Shown here piece after piece: positions 1 through 8,306 of a DNA stretch of 31,717 nt. Origin of the DNA: Peptoniphilus_E sp964345555 (lineage in GTDB: Bacteria > Bacillota > Clostridia > Tissierellales > Peptoniphilaceae); the NCBI GenBank assembly GCA_964345555.1, contig CAYFRD010000021.1:1-31717 (forward strand), read 5' to 3'. A program made the position numbers and the translations under genes. Each line of letters starts with the position of its first letter. Positions within the stretch are counted from its first letter, which is position 1. The notes under the pieces were generated by a model. The model did not search any database. It was given only the letters and a program-made list of their open reading frames with translations, and had not been told where the DNA came from.

Positions 1-75
1 TGGGCGTGACACGAGGAAATCAAAAACCTGGGCGACAAGGAAGAATTTCTACTCACACGCCCGTATGGGCGTGAC
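1..75 (-). CRISPR. Leader-proximal end of a type I-C CRISPR array
   Basis: One complete repeat lies at about 44-75 and the last 10 bases of another at 1-10 (TGGGCGTGAC, identical to 66-75). The period is 65 nt, which fits a repeat of 31-32 nt and a spacer of 33-34 nt, normal for type I-C. On the minus strand the repeat begins GTCACGCCC, folds as a 7-bp stem (CACGCCC/GGGCGTG) with loop ATAC, and ends TGAGTAGAAAT, which would be the crRNA 5' handle after Cas5c cleavage. The cas operon and leader lie to the right, so the array is transcribed leftwards and the single visible spacer (about 11-43) is the leader-proximal, most recently added one. The rest of the array is outside the window. Confidence 0.93.
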
Positions 76-219
76 AGCAATATGTTGTATTTTATTGCTA
101 TCACACTCTATATCTTAGGCGGACAATTTTAATATATAAATATCATAGCATTTTTTCGATAAAAATACTTGAATTTTCAGGCGAAGATCCCTAAGTTTTC
201 AGCATCACCTAAAGCTCGC
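76..219 (-). promoter_or_regulatory. CRISPR leader
   Basis: AT-rich 144-nt stretch between the cas2 stop codon and the first repeat, where the array promoter and spacer-integration signals should lie. A TATGAT -10-like hexamer is present on the minus strand at 142-147, about 65 nt before the first repeat; no good -35 was found at 16-18 nt. Near the cas2 end there are AGGCGA and TCGCCT arms, an inverted pair that may be a leader motif. Leader function is inferred from position. Confidence 0.7.
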
Positions 220-510
220 CTAAATTATTAACACACCTTCAGAATCATATGTATCTTTCGCTCCTATATGTTCTATTCTGTTTTTCCAATTATTTCCAAG
301 ATAATAAAATCTTAAACTGTCTTTATCTTTATCAATAATCTTAACTAAATTTTCTTTAAGCTTTAAGAAAGAAGAATAGTCCAAATTGGCTTCAAATACA
401 GAGTTTTGCACTCTTTGCGCATGATTCTGACATTTTTTTGCAACTAATCTTAGACGTTTTCTTCCCTCTTTATCTCCCGTTGCTACATCATAGCTTATTA
501 AGACCATCAT
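220..510 (-). CDS. cas2: CRISPR-associated protein Cas2
   Basis: 96 aa, the usual size for Cas2, the non-catalytic dimer that bridges two Cas1 dimers in the spacer-integration complex. The N-terminal beta strand VLISYDV carries the conserved Asp (D8), followed by the ferredoxin-like core. Last gene of the operon, 10 nt after cas1; its GAGGTG ribosome binding site overlaps the cas1 stop region. Two consecutive ATG codons open the frame; either could serve, and the first is annotated. The family and the position next to cas1 and the array are clear. Confidence 0.95.
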   Translation of the reverse strand: MMVLISYDVATGDKEGRKRLRLVAKKCQNHAQRVQNSVFEANLDYSSFLKLKENLVKIIDKDKDSLRFYYLGNNWKNRIEHIGAKDTYDSEGVLII

Positions 511-520
511 ACAAACACCT

Positions 521-1543
521 CTATTTCAATAAAAAGCATGGATATTCTTCAAGATCTCCCCTTATATATTTAGCAAGTAAATTACTCTGCACATAAGGAA
601 TTAATCCAAAGGCAATCTTTTCATTAATATAAGGGTGCATCACTTCTTTTCTTTTTCTCTCTTGCCACTTGGTAAGAACTTTTCTTCTGCCTTCATTATT
701 TAGGTAAACCTCTCCTGATACATAAAAGTCAAAATCGCTTTCCTTTACTTCCCCTAAGTTAATCATACCTATCACAAATCTTTCAACAAGACATCTCAAT
801 TCCTCTATTAAATCACAGGCCAGCGACTCTCTTCCACTTCTTAAGGTGTGATAATAACCTATGTAGCTATCTAATCCAACTGTTTCAAGAGCTGCCGCCA
901 CCTCACTTGTATAAATGGTATACACAAATGAGAGCATAGTATTTACAGGGTCTAATGGAGGTCTTTTAGTGCGATTTTGAAATTTAAAAACATCATCTTG
1001 TGCTCTTAATAGTTTATTAAAGATAGAAAAATAAGCACTTGCGCTATTGCCCTCTATCCCCAAAATTTCTGAAACATCTTCTGCTTCATACACTCTCTCA
1101 ATCGATTGCTTAAGTCTTTCCATCACACCTATAATCTCGGTGTCCTTTCTCAAGTGGTGATAGTCATGGAGAGATCTTTTGATTAGTTTTAGAGTATTTA
1201 AAAATTTTGCAGCCATTGTATTTTGTGTAAGCTTTAAAGAATTTTCTTTAAAACAATCTAATTGAGCCACTCTTAAAAACACATTGCCCTTAGTCTCTCC
1301 AAAAACTTTCGCCAAAAATTTCCCTGTAGGAGTGAGAAAGTTTATCGGAATTGAGTAATTCACACATTTTCCCATAAGAGCAGGAGATACACCCAAGTAA
1401 TTAAAACAAACAATGTTTTCAAGATTATCAAAGGGAAGCCTAAATATTACTTTGTCTTCTTCTTTCATAACGATATTTTCTCCTTCTAAAGAGAGATAGC
1501 ACTGCTCATTAGTTACATATAGAGTGTTTAATAATTTCCTCAT
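521..1543 (-). CDS. cas1: CRISPR-associated endonuclease/integrase Cas1 (type I-C)
   Basis: 340 aa integrase that inserts prespacers at the leader-repeat junction together with Cas2. The C-terminal helical domain shows the expected metal-site residues: Glu164 in GIEGNSASAYF, His232 in YYHTLRSGRES and acidic residues 244/247 in CDLIEELR. The start codon overlaps the cas4 stop (TAATG, one shared base) and is preceded by GGAGG, so the two genes are translationally coupled. Ends with TAG. The length and the N-terminal MRKLLNTLYV match the type I-C branch. Confidence 0.96.
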   Translation of the reverse strand: MRKLLNTLYVTNEQCYLSLEGENIVMKEEDKVIFRLPFDNLENIVCFNYLGVSPALMGKCVNYSIPINFLTPTGKFLAKVFGETKGNVFLRVAQLDCFKENSLKLTQNTMAAKFLNTLKLIKRSLHDYHHLRKDTEIIGVMERLKQSIERVYEAEDVSEILGIEGNSASAYFSIFNKLLRAQDDVFKFQNRTKRPPLDPVNTMLSFVYTIYTSEVAAALETVGLDSYIGYYHTLRSGRESLACDLIEELRCLVERFVIGMINLGEVKESDFDFYVSGEVYLNNEGRRKVLTKWQERKRKEVMHPYINEKIAFGLIPYVQSNLLAKYIRGDLEEYPCFLLK

Positions 1544-2169
1544 TAAAAATCCTCCAATAAACTTCTTATTTCTTCTCTAACTGATTTAATCTTTTTTAAT
1601 TTCGGAAGACATAAGTCTTTAAAAGAACAACCTTTACATTTTTGTCCTTTTGGAATTTTAGGAACAAATCCCTCTGTTTTATATTTTCTCATAAGATATA
1701 GCATCTCGTGAAGTTTTGCCGATAAAACTTCTTTTTCACTTTCTAAATCTACTTTCACTCTTTTCTTGCTATTTCCAAAATAAAATACCGTATCTGAATT
1801 TGTATGAAATATGCTGTCTACACAGAGTTTCTGAGCAAATATTTGCATCTTGTCGTCTGCTCTTATCTCATCATACTTTTGTGTTGGTTTATACTCCACA
1901 ATTGTGTATTTATCATCTTCAGAGATTTCAAGTCCGTCAAGCACTCCATAAATGCCCAATTCATCATTAAATACAGGAAGAGCTGTGAGCGTTTTCTTTC
2001 CTCTCAAATGATATCTTCCTCTTTCATGCACTCTCTCATGCATGATATTCGCCTTCACCACAAAATAATTCTCAGCCCAAGTCTTTTCAATCTCCATCAG
2101 TCCCCATCTGTGTGGGCAATAAATAAAGTGCTGTAAATTTCTGATATTTACAGATGCCCAATCCTTCAT
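1543..2169 (-). CDS. cas4: CRISPR-associated exonuclease Cas4
   Basis: 208 aa RecB-family nuclease with an iron-sulfur cluster; in type I-C it works with Cas1-Cas2 to trim prespacers and select those with the right PAM. Four cluster cysteines are visible: C18 in IYCPHRW and C178, C181, C187 in KCKGCSFKDLC. The nuclease motifs are His44/48, Asp78 in GVLDGLE, Glu92-x-Lys94 in VEYKP and Gln109/113 in the QMQIFAQ-type helix. Its ATG overlaps the cas7 stop in an ATGA junction. Confidence 0.95.
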   Translation of the reverse strand: MKDWASVNIRNLQHFIYCPHRWGLMEIEKTWAENYFVVKANIMHERVHERGRYHLRGKKTLTALPVFNDELGIYGVLDGLEISEDDKYTIVEYKPTQKYDEIRADDKMQIFAQKLCVDSIFHTNSDTVFYFGNSKKRVKVDLESEKEVLSAKLHEMLYLMRKYKTEGFVPKIPKGQKCKGCSFKDLCLPKLKKIKSVREEIRSLLEDF

Positions 2170-3020
2170 AGTTTATTTATCAAAGATACTCCATCAGGCA
2201 TAGTTTCCTCCACAAATACTTCATAGTCATTAAAGCTCCTCGGAGGAAGGTCTTCCTTAAGTTTTACATTTATCTTGTCAAAGAGGATATGAGAGGGTGC
2301 ATTGCCAAGAATATTATCATGCTTAAATATATACAATTTCCTCATGCACATCTTTCCCCTTGCAGCACTGTGATCATGCTCAAACATATTTATAATAGCC
2401 TCCCAAAGCAATTCTAAATCTTCTTCAGAAAGACTTTCCGTTTTATTGGCAAGAGCAGCAGAGACATAACCTTCCGCTCTGTATAAAGCATAAGGGATAA
2501 TGCTCTTTTTCCCCATTTCAGTCTGTCCTTCTTCCGCTCTTTGATCAGTAGTTCGGGCTTTTCTGGTAATCGTGATGTCATCGATGTTTATGGGAGAGAT
2601 GCTCCTTGCAAAATTAATTTGCACAGGTCCTCTTACTATTCCTGCGGGATCATCTCCAGTGGACATCACCGCCCCAAACAATCTCACATCATAATAATTT
2701 TTTATCATATAATTTTTAGCTTTTTCTACATCGTCCAAGCTCTTACCCTTTTGCCCCGTCATAAGTCCTTGTACTTCATAGGCAGATGTGAATTTAGAGT
2801 TAAGGGATCTGTCGGGTTTAATTAATATATTAAATCCCTCTTCTCCATCTCTTGTAAGTTCGACAAAATTTCTTATCTTTCTCTTCAGACATACATCGGT
2901 GATAAATCCATAGCCCGATTCAGCGTCCATTCTAGGACTGTTGCCTGCGTCCGGGTCTCCATTGGGGTTTCCATTTTCTACATCAAATAACATCACAAAG
3001 TCATAACGATTATTGAGCAT
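2166..3020 (-). CDS. cas7: Type I-C Cascade backbone protein Cas7c (Csd2)
   Basis: 284 aa subunit that polymerises along the crRNA spacer to form the Cascade backbone. The N-terminus MLNNRYDFVMLFDVENGNPN is typical of Csd2/Cas7, with DVENGNPNGDPD directly after the first strand. I chose the ATG at 3018-3020: AAGGAGG lies 7 nt upstream, whereas the frame extends back to a GTG at 3038 that would place this Shine-Dalgarno inside the coding region. The first 11 bases overlap the end of cas8c. Stop codon overlaps the cas4 start (ATGA). Confidence 0.95.
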   Translation of the reverse strand: MLNNRYDFVMLFDVENGNPNGDPDAGNSPRMDAESGYGFITDVCLKRKIRNFVELTRDGEEGFNILIKPDRSLNSKFTSAYEVQGLMTGQKGKSLDDVEKAKNYMIKNYYDVRLFGAVMSTGDDPAGIVRGPVQINFARSISPINIDDITITRKARTTDQRAEEGQTEMGKKSIIPYALYRAEGYVSAALANKTESLSEEDLELLWEAIINMFEHDHSAARGKMCMRKLYIFKHDNILGNAPSHILFDKINVKLKEDLPPRSFNDYEVFVEETMPDGVSLINKL

Positions 3021-3387
3021 TTCTTTCCTCCTTAACACTTTTACTACCGCTAAATAGCGCCTCTATTTGTTGGTAATATCCAATTATAAAGCTACCTTGA
3101 TCTTTTAATGATAGAAAATCCGGAAATGAATATTCCATCATATCAATTATTTCACCTATTAACTTGTTGTAATAGCCCGGATATTTTGTCTTTTTCAAAT
3201 GATTTTGCGACAGCTTTATAAGCTTAGGAAAAACTGATGCCGGTTTAGTGGAAGCTGCGGCAAAATAACCATCTCTAATAGTATGATTTAGTTTAGAATT
3301 TGATGCGGATTGCTGTAACTGTTCCAATACCGCAAATAATCTTCCTAATAAATAACCTTGATTTTTGTTACTCACGTCCAATGCCAT
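3010..3387 (-). CDS. cas11c: Internal start producing the small subunit Cas11c
   Basis: Inside cas8c, in the same frame, codon 478 is ATG (3385-3387) preceded by AAGGAGGAGATATTT, a near-perfect Shine-Dalgarno at normal spacing and unusual inside a coding sequence. Translation from it gives a 125-aa, mostly helical protein beginning MALDVSNKNQGYLLGRL. Type I-C systems are known to make the Cascade small subunit Cas11c from an internal ribosome binding site in cas8c. Length, position and the strong site agree. The product itself is inferred. Confidence 0.85.
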   Translation of the reverse strand: MALDVSNKNQGYLLGRLFAVLEQLQQSASNSKLNHTIRDGYFAAASTKPASVFPKLIKLSQNHLKKTKYPGYYNKLIGEIIDMMEYSFPDFLSLKDQGSFIIGYYQQIEALFSGSKSVKEERNAQ

Positions 3388-4818
3388 AAATATCTCCTCC
3401 TTTTTATTATTAAATCTTGCCTTTCTGTTAAGCCAGGCTTTTATGAGTCCCATCCTAACTTTTTCACTTGTCATTCCGATTTCTCTATCTATTTTTATCC
3501 TTCTAATCATCTGCTTGGCTAATTGTTCGGGATAGGGAGTGCCATCTATTATTGACTGAAATAATTTTGTTGTAAGAGATGGAGAGACCTTCTCATTTTT
3601 GCTCTTTGGGGAAATGAGCTCCTTCTCAATTCTCCAAGTAGGTATGGGTCCCATTTTTTCATCAATTTTCATATCTTCCTGATGTCTTGCTATATTCATA
3701 AGCAGTTCACCATATTTTTTTCGATATATGAAATTTAAAGATATTCTCGCTACATTCGGCTTTATCCCGATAATATAATAATCAATTTCAGGGTCGATGT
3801 CTTCTTCATTTAAAAGTTTTTCAAAAGTCACCTTCCCCTCCCTTGATCCTTTAATGAGTTTATCAAGTATCTTCTCAAAGGTCTCTATATCCATAGATCC
3901 CAAATCAGGAAATAAAAAGGCATCTATATTATCTTCATATTTTTTTTCTGCATTGGAAGCAAAGGAAATTATCGTCATTCCGTCAATATAATTTGCGCGA
4001 TTGTTTCTTATAAGATAATTTAAAGCATCTGAGTATTTAAGAGCTATTTCTTCTGAAATGTTGCTGTTATATGATTGTTTATTGCCATAAGATTCTTCAG
4101 ACTCATTATTAAAATTCACCAAGACACATCCGCTTGGCTGCCCGCCTATTATACCCTTTATCTTCGGGTGAATTCTTGCAATGGGGCTAATTTCTCCCGA
4201 GACTGCATCTTGAGCATAAACCTTGTCCGATTTTGACTCTTTCAGCATTTTCTTCCACTTATTTATCACAAGGCTATCGTTATTTAGTAAATTATTAATA
4301 TCCCCTTCACGACAAAAAGCGTAACCTGCAGTCTTATATGTATTTCCAAGACTCAAGAGATATTTATTATTCGCCTCATCTTCCGGATTCCAGTTTTCTA
4401 TAAAATTTCTATAGGCATTTATTAAAAGACTATCCAGTCCTTCTAAGAATTTCAAATTCTTCTCTTTAAATTCCCTATGAGATTTTTCCGCTTTTTTAGT
4501 TCTATCTTTGGGATTAAAGATTTTGTCCTCATAATTTAGCCCAAAGATATAAAGAGGTCTGTGCTCAATAATATTTCCATCAATGCCCGGTTTTTCAGTA
4601 CGCTTAGGAAATTTATACGCTCTCGGAACTTTTTTAATTTTAACCTTGCCATTTTTTTGCATGATCTCTTCTTCTAATTGACAGTCAATAATATTTTCTA
4701 TTCTACCATCCGGACTCAAGGAGATAATATAGTGAATATTTACAAGACTAAATCCCACAGGTAAGGTCTCGCCTCTCTCTTCAAGCACATCATAATAATC
4801 CTTAAGAGCCTTTAGCAT
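3010..4818 (-). CDS. cas8c: Type I-C Cascade large subunit Cas8c (Csd1)
   Basis: 602 aa, the normal length for Csd1/Cas8c, which recognises the PAM and recruits Cas3. The start MLKALKDYYDVL and the sequence GFSLVNIHYIISL are characteristic of the family. GGGAGGAA precedes the ATG, which overlaps the end of cas5c by 7 nt. The C-terminal 125 codons also hold an independent start with a very strong ribosome binding site (see cas11c). No disruption is visible. Confidence 0.95.
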   Translation of the reverse strand: MLKALKDYYDVLEERGETLPVGFSLVNIHYIISLSPDGRIENIIDCQLEEEIMQKNGKVKIKKVPRAYKFPKRTEKPGIDGNIIEHRPLYIFGLNYEDKIFNPKDRTKKAEKSHREFKEKNLKFLEGLDSLLINAYRNFIENWNPEDEANNKYLLSLGNTYKTAGYAFCREGDINNLLNNDSLVINKWKKMLKESKSDKVYAQDAVSGEISPIARIHPKIKGIIGGQPSGCVLVNFNNESEESYGNKQSYNSNISEEIALKYSDALNYLIRNNRANYIDGMTIISFASNAEKKYEDNIDAFLFPDLGSMDIETFEKILDKLIKGSREGKVTFEKLLNEEDIDPEIDYYIIGIKPNVARISLNFIYRKKYGELLMNIARHQEDMKIDEKMGPIPTWRIEKELISPKSKNEKVSPSLTTKLFQSIIDGTPYPEQLAKQMIRRIKIDREIGMTSEKVRMGLIKAWLNRKARFNNKKEEIFMALDVSNKNQGYLLGRLFAVLEQLQQSASNSKLNHTIRDGYFAAASTKPASVFPKLIKLSQNHLKKTKYPGYYNKLIGEIIDMMEYSFPDFLSLKDQGSFIIGYYQQIEALFSGSKSVKEERNAQ

Positions 4819-5534
4819 GATAATTCCTCCCTATATTTTTTCACATCTATAACTCCTCCAATCATATGAGGACGATAATAGACGGTGTGTGCTCTGTCTG
4901 AAAACTTTGGGTTGTCCCAATCACCATTAACCGGCACTCCCTTGTCTTCAAATTCCACTCTATAGGTCATAAAGCCCAAATCTATTTCTTTATTCAAAAG
5001 CTCACTGTCTATCTCATTCATTGGAAATTCATCCACCAATTCTATTTTCTTCACAGGAAACTCCGCTACACCCAAACAAGGAGTTTTAAAAAACTGTCCC
5101 CTTTCAAGTCTTCTTTTTAAAATTGAATAGTGCTTAGCTTGAGAGTTTTCTTCTTCGTCGTCTTTATTGCCCGTTAACTCAAAATGAAATTCAATTCCAT
5201 ATCTAACATTCTTTAAGACCATCGCCGCTCTTTGGCTACGGTCATCAACGGTATAGATTGAAATGTCTTTTGAACAATCCTTCATCTGTTGCTTGACAGC
5301 ACCGAGAGAAATTTTACTCTTTACCTCATTTCTCCTAACATTAATAAAATTTATAGGATTGAAGACTATAATCTTGTCAATCACATATCTTATAGGAGGC
5401 TTCCAATAGACGCTTTTTATTAATCCCTCCAAAGCACTTGGTGTAGGCACATCATAGCTCACTCGCTCGGTCTTCATCTCCGGTCTCGTATAGCAGCCAA
5501 AATCTCCCTCCACCATAATTCTAAATCCTTTCAT
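4812..5534 (-). CDS. cas5c: Type I-C pre-crRNA endoribonuclease Cas5c (Cas5d)
   Basis: 240 aa RAMP protein. In type I-C it replaces Cas6: it cuts pre-crRNA at the 3' base of the repeat hairpin and stays bound to the 5' handle in Cascade. The family signature is clear near the N-terminus (VEGDFGCYTRPEMKTERVSY, then DVPTPSALEGLIKSVYW). GGAAGGAGGG lies just upstream of the ATG. A 173-bp gap separates it from cas3, the only sizeable gap in the operon, and that gap contains a degenerate CRISPR repeat. Confidence 0.94.
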   Translation of the reverse strand: MKGFRIMVEGDFGCYTRPEMKTERVSYDVPTPSALEGLIKSVYWKPPIRYVIDKIIVFNPINFINVRRNEVKSKISLGAVKQQMKDCSKDISIYTVDDRSQRAAMVLKNVRYGIEFHFELTGNKDDEEENSQAKHYSILKRRLERGQFFKTPCLGVAEFPVKKIELVDEFPMNEIDSELLNKEIDLGFMTYRVEFEDKGVPVNGDWDNPKFSDRAHTVYYRPHMIGGVIDVKKYREELSC

Positions 5535-5600
5535 ATGCCCTCCTTCCTTTTGCTTATCCTAATTGAATTAAGACAAGCAACTAATTACTTATTGAATATT

Positions 5601-5634
5601 TTTCTACTCACATATCTTATCTAAAAATAAAATA
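5601..5634 (-). ncRNA. Degenerate CRISPR repeat, candidate crRNA-like regulatory RNA in the cas3-cas5c gap
   Basis: On the minus strand, 5612 to 5601 reads TGTGAGTAGAAA, an exact 12-nt match to the 3' part of the CRISPR repeat that becomes the crRNA 5' handle, in the same orientation as the array. Directly 5' (5634-5613) TATTTTAT and ATAAGATA form an 8-bp stem (one U-G) around loop TTTTAG, standing where the repeat hairpin would be although its sequence differs. An AT-rich spacer-like stretch follows to about 5567, with no second repeat recognisable. The arrangement resembles the pseudo-repeat of CreA/CreR-type RNAs known from other type I systems. Function is inference. Confidence 0.5.
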
Positions 5635-5639
5635 GCCCT

Positions 5640-5668
5640 ATATTAATTAATTATTTAACATAAGTAAA
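5640..5668 (-). promoter_or_regulatory. Candidate promoter for the pseudo-repeat RNA / cas5c
   Basis: Minus strand TTTACT, 17-nt spacer, TAATAT (each 4/6 to consensus). The predicted start point falls near 5633, the 5' base of the pseudo-repeat hairpin. A moderate match in an AT-rich gap. Confidence 0.4.
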
Positions 5669-5707
5669 AATTAATTTTGTTGCTATATCAAGTAATATAA
5701 ATAAAAT

Positions 5708-7912
5708 CTATAAAAGATACCCGGAATTATTTTCTAAATTTATTTCTTTTTGTTCAAATATCACGCCTATTTCCTTATTGTAATACTTTTCATCTCTAAG
5801 CACATAGACTCCCGTATCAAAATCTTCAATTCTCCTATATTTAAGTAACTCTTCAAATTCATTTTTATTAACCGAGAAAGAATATTTTTGGGCCTTTCTG
5901 TAATCCACAATCCCTGAATATCTCATCCTGTCGATAATTTCAATTCCCTCATCTATTGGAGCAATTATTCCTATTGAGCCTCCGTCAATTAATTTAAATT
6001 CTTTTGCATAAGTATCAAAGGGAATGTCTTTTATACTGTTTGCAAATCTATCCATAGACTTAGAAGAAATTAACTCTTCATTAAAGAAAAACAATTCATT
6101 ATAATATTCCAAGATAGCTTCAGGATCTTCAATATCTTCATATTTTTTTAATAATCTTAAAGCAATATTTTCTCTGATACTCGGTTTTTTATATTCGCTA
6201 CCAAGTCTCTGAAATATACTCACCTCAGCAACAGATCTTAAGCCCTCTCTATTGCATCTGCCCCCGGCTTGAAGAATGCTCTCAAGTCCTGACAGTTCTC
6301 TAAAAACAGCGTGGAAATCCAAATCTACTCCCGCTTCAATAAGAGATGTGGATACTACGATAATTCTCCTGTCTTCTGGCACATCTCCCATAGGAAAATC
6401 TCTCTTTAAATCCCCTAACCTTTTCTTTATAAGATTGATAGTGTCCATTCTGTCCTTTGCAACCATATAGGTCGAAAGATGATACTTTTCTCCTATTAAA
6501 TCTTTATAAAGCTCTCTTGCAGTCTTTTTATTGTTGACAATAATAAGAGCAGATGGGTTCTGCATTGCCTTTTCAATTAAACTATCATCGCTTATTTCGC
6601 CTATATACTTAAACTGCGCTTTTTTAAATTTTAAAAAATCACTCTTATCTGTAATCAAATCAAGCATTTTAATATTAGGAAGAGCAAGTTTTTGAAAAAG
6701 CTCTTTGAAATTGGGCATAGTAGCTGTGAGAAAAAGAGCCTCACAATTACAATATTTAGTAAGATATGAAATCACTTCAAGACAAGGTTTTAAGAATTTC
6801 TCAGGCAGAGTATGAGCTTCATCAAAGACCAATATGGCATCTTTTATATTATGCACTTTTCTCAATTCCCTTCTCTTGTTTGAGTGCAGAGATTCAAAAA
6901 AATTAACTGCAGTGGTCAAGATAAAATCTCCACTCCAATTTTCCGATGCCTTCTCCATTTTCTGAATAAAATCTTCATCATTGATCTCTTCATCATAAGA
7001 AAATGTAGACTGAGCTCTTATTATCTGTGCCTTATCTTTAAACATATTTTCAAAAACTTCTGCTGTCTGATCAATTATACTATTGTAGGGGATTATATAA
7101 ATTATTCTCTTTTTATTTCTTGAAAGAGCAAATTTTACACTACATAATGTCTTACCGCTTCCCGTGGGCATATTCATAAAAAATACTTCGCCCGCCGCAT
7201 CTATCTTTTCATAAACCTGTGATTGCAATTTACTTCTTGTCTTTTGAAGTTCTGTTTCAGCTGTAAAACTCCCTACTTTTTTATTCAATGCATTCAAACA
7301 CGCCTTGAAATCGCTTTCCATAAATGTAAACTCTTCATCATTCATAAAATTTGCAGTATCTATTGAGTCCGCATCCACCAGACAAGAAAAAATGAAACGA
7401 GTCATAAAGGCGAATTTATCTATTAATCTCCCTCTTAAAATTTTTATATCTTCTTCTGTCATAATATCTTTCTTGAGAAACTCATTAATATATTTTTCAT
7501 CAATATTTCTTGCTACTTCAATATCCTTTTTCCAATCTGAAATATCTTCAAACTCCCTCTTTCTTCTTCCAAAAAAAGTTGATTCATAGTCAGAATCGGT
7601 AATAAATCCCATATCCGGAAGCCCGGTATGATGCCCCATTATACACAACTGCATCATCAGAGAATAATTATCTCCAAAAAGTACACTCGCCAATTTCGAT
7701 CCCGTGGTGGAATGTTCTACACTCTCCTTTGACCCTCTTATTCTCCTTTGAAAACTTTCTTGATATTTTCCAACATCATGAAGCAGTCCTGCAAGATAAC
7801 AATATTCTTTAAGTTCCTCAATGGCAAAACTTCGGCTTAATTTTGCCACACCATAGGAATGATCTTTAAGAGTTTGTATCTTCCCATCTTCTCTCGTATG
7901 TGCAATATACAT
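5708..7912 (-). CDS. cas3: CRISPR-associated helicase/nuclease Cas3 (HD domain fused)
   Basis: 734 aa. Recruited to Cascade R-loops, it nicks and then unwinds and degrades target DNA. The N-terminal HD nuclease shows H18 (KDHSY), H45-D46 (LLHDVGKY), H67 (VEHSTTG) and H94-H95 (GHHTG). The SF2 helicase shows PTGSGKT (249-255), DEAH (364-367), TATMP (396-400) and QAGGRCNR (548-555). I chose the ATG at 7912 because AAAGGAGG precedes it; the frame extends 8 codons further upstream, through that ribosome binding site. All key motifs are intact, so interference should be functional. Confidence 0.96.
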   Translation of the reverse strand: MYIAHTREDGKIQTLKDHSYGVAKLSRSFAIEELKEYCYLAGLLHDVGKYQESFQRRIRGSKESVEHSTTGSKLASVLFGDNYSLMMQLCIMGHHTGLPDMGFITDSDYESTFFGRRKREFEDISDWKKDIEVARNIDEKYINEFLKKDIMTEEDIKILRGRLIDKFAFMTRFIFSCLVDADSIDTANFMNDEEFTFMESDFKACLNALNKKVGSFTAETELQKTRSKLQSQVYEKIDAAGEVFFMNMPTGSGKTLCSVKFALSRNKKRIIYIIPYNSIIDQTAEVFENMFKDKAQIIRAQSTFSYDEEINDEDFIQKMEKASENWSGDFILTTAVNFFESLHSNKRRELRKVHNIKDAILVFDEAHTLPEKFLKPCLEVISYLTKYCNCEALFLTATMPNFKELFQKLALPNIKMLDLITDKSDFLKFKKAQFKYIGEISDDSLIEKAMQNPSALIIVNNKKTARELYKDLIGEKYHLSTYMVAKDRMDTINLIKKRLGDLKRDFPMGDVPEDRRIIVVSTSLIEAGVDLDFHAVFRELSGLESILQAGGRCNREGLRSVAEVSIFQRLGSEYKKPSIRENIALRLLKKYEDIEDPEAILEYYNELFFFNEELISSKSMDRFANSIKDIPFDTYAKEFKLIDGGSIGIIAPIDEGIEIIDRMRYSGIVDYRKAQKYSFSVNKNEFEELLKYRRIEDFDTGVYVLRDEKYYNKEIGVIFEQKEINLENNSGYLL

Positions 7913-8306
7913 AGCTCCTCCTTTAATAATGAACACAGATTTCTAATATTAAATTTTTTCTATATTAAAGCATATCTTATAATATATTTTTTCATTACAC
8001 GTTTTCTTAATATCTATTTTGTCTTCTAAGTTCTATTGTAAAGATTAAACTTCATACTTTGATTATATCAAAAAAAAAGCTTATCATTTATGAATTTGCC
8101 TTTTTATATGAAACAATTCTGTGGCAGATAACTCATAATTCCCACTGAATAATTACCATAACATATCTGTTTTTATTATTTTATTTCAGTATGGTATGAT
8201 TTAACTTCCATCTGATATCTAAACTGTTGACATCAATATTTCTTATCACTGCAAATAAAATAACCAAGCCATCATACTCTGATTATACAAATTAAGTATG
8301 TACAAA
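7913..8306. other. 394-bp intergenic region upstream of the cas operon
   Basis: No credible ORF. It must carry the cas promoter; the best candidate is the palindrome and TATAAT at 8058-8072. CAGATA (8125-8130) and TATCTG (8164-8169) form a loose inverted pair followed by a T-rich tract on the plus strand; its significance is unclear. No strong terminator for the flavodoxin gene was recognised. Confidence 0.6.
8058..8072 (-). promoter_or_regulatory. Candidate cas operon -10 box inside a 15-bp palindrome
   Basis: TTTGAT-TAT-ATCAAA is a perfect inverted repeat, and its centre on the minus strand is a consensus TATAAT (8062-8067). A start near 8055 would leave a leader of about 143 nt before cas3. 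The -35 region is poor, so the promoter may need an activator, or the palindrome may be a repressor site. Inference only. Confidence 0.4.
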
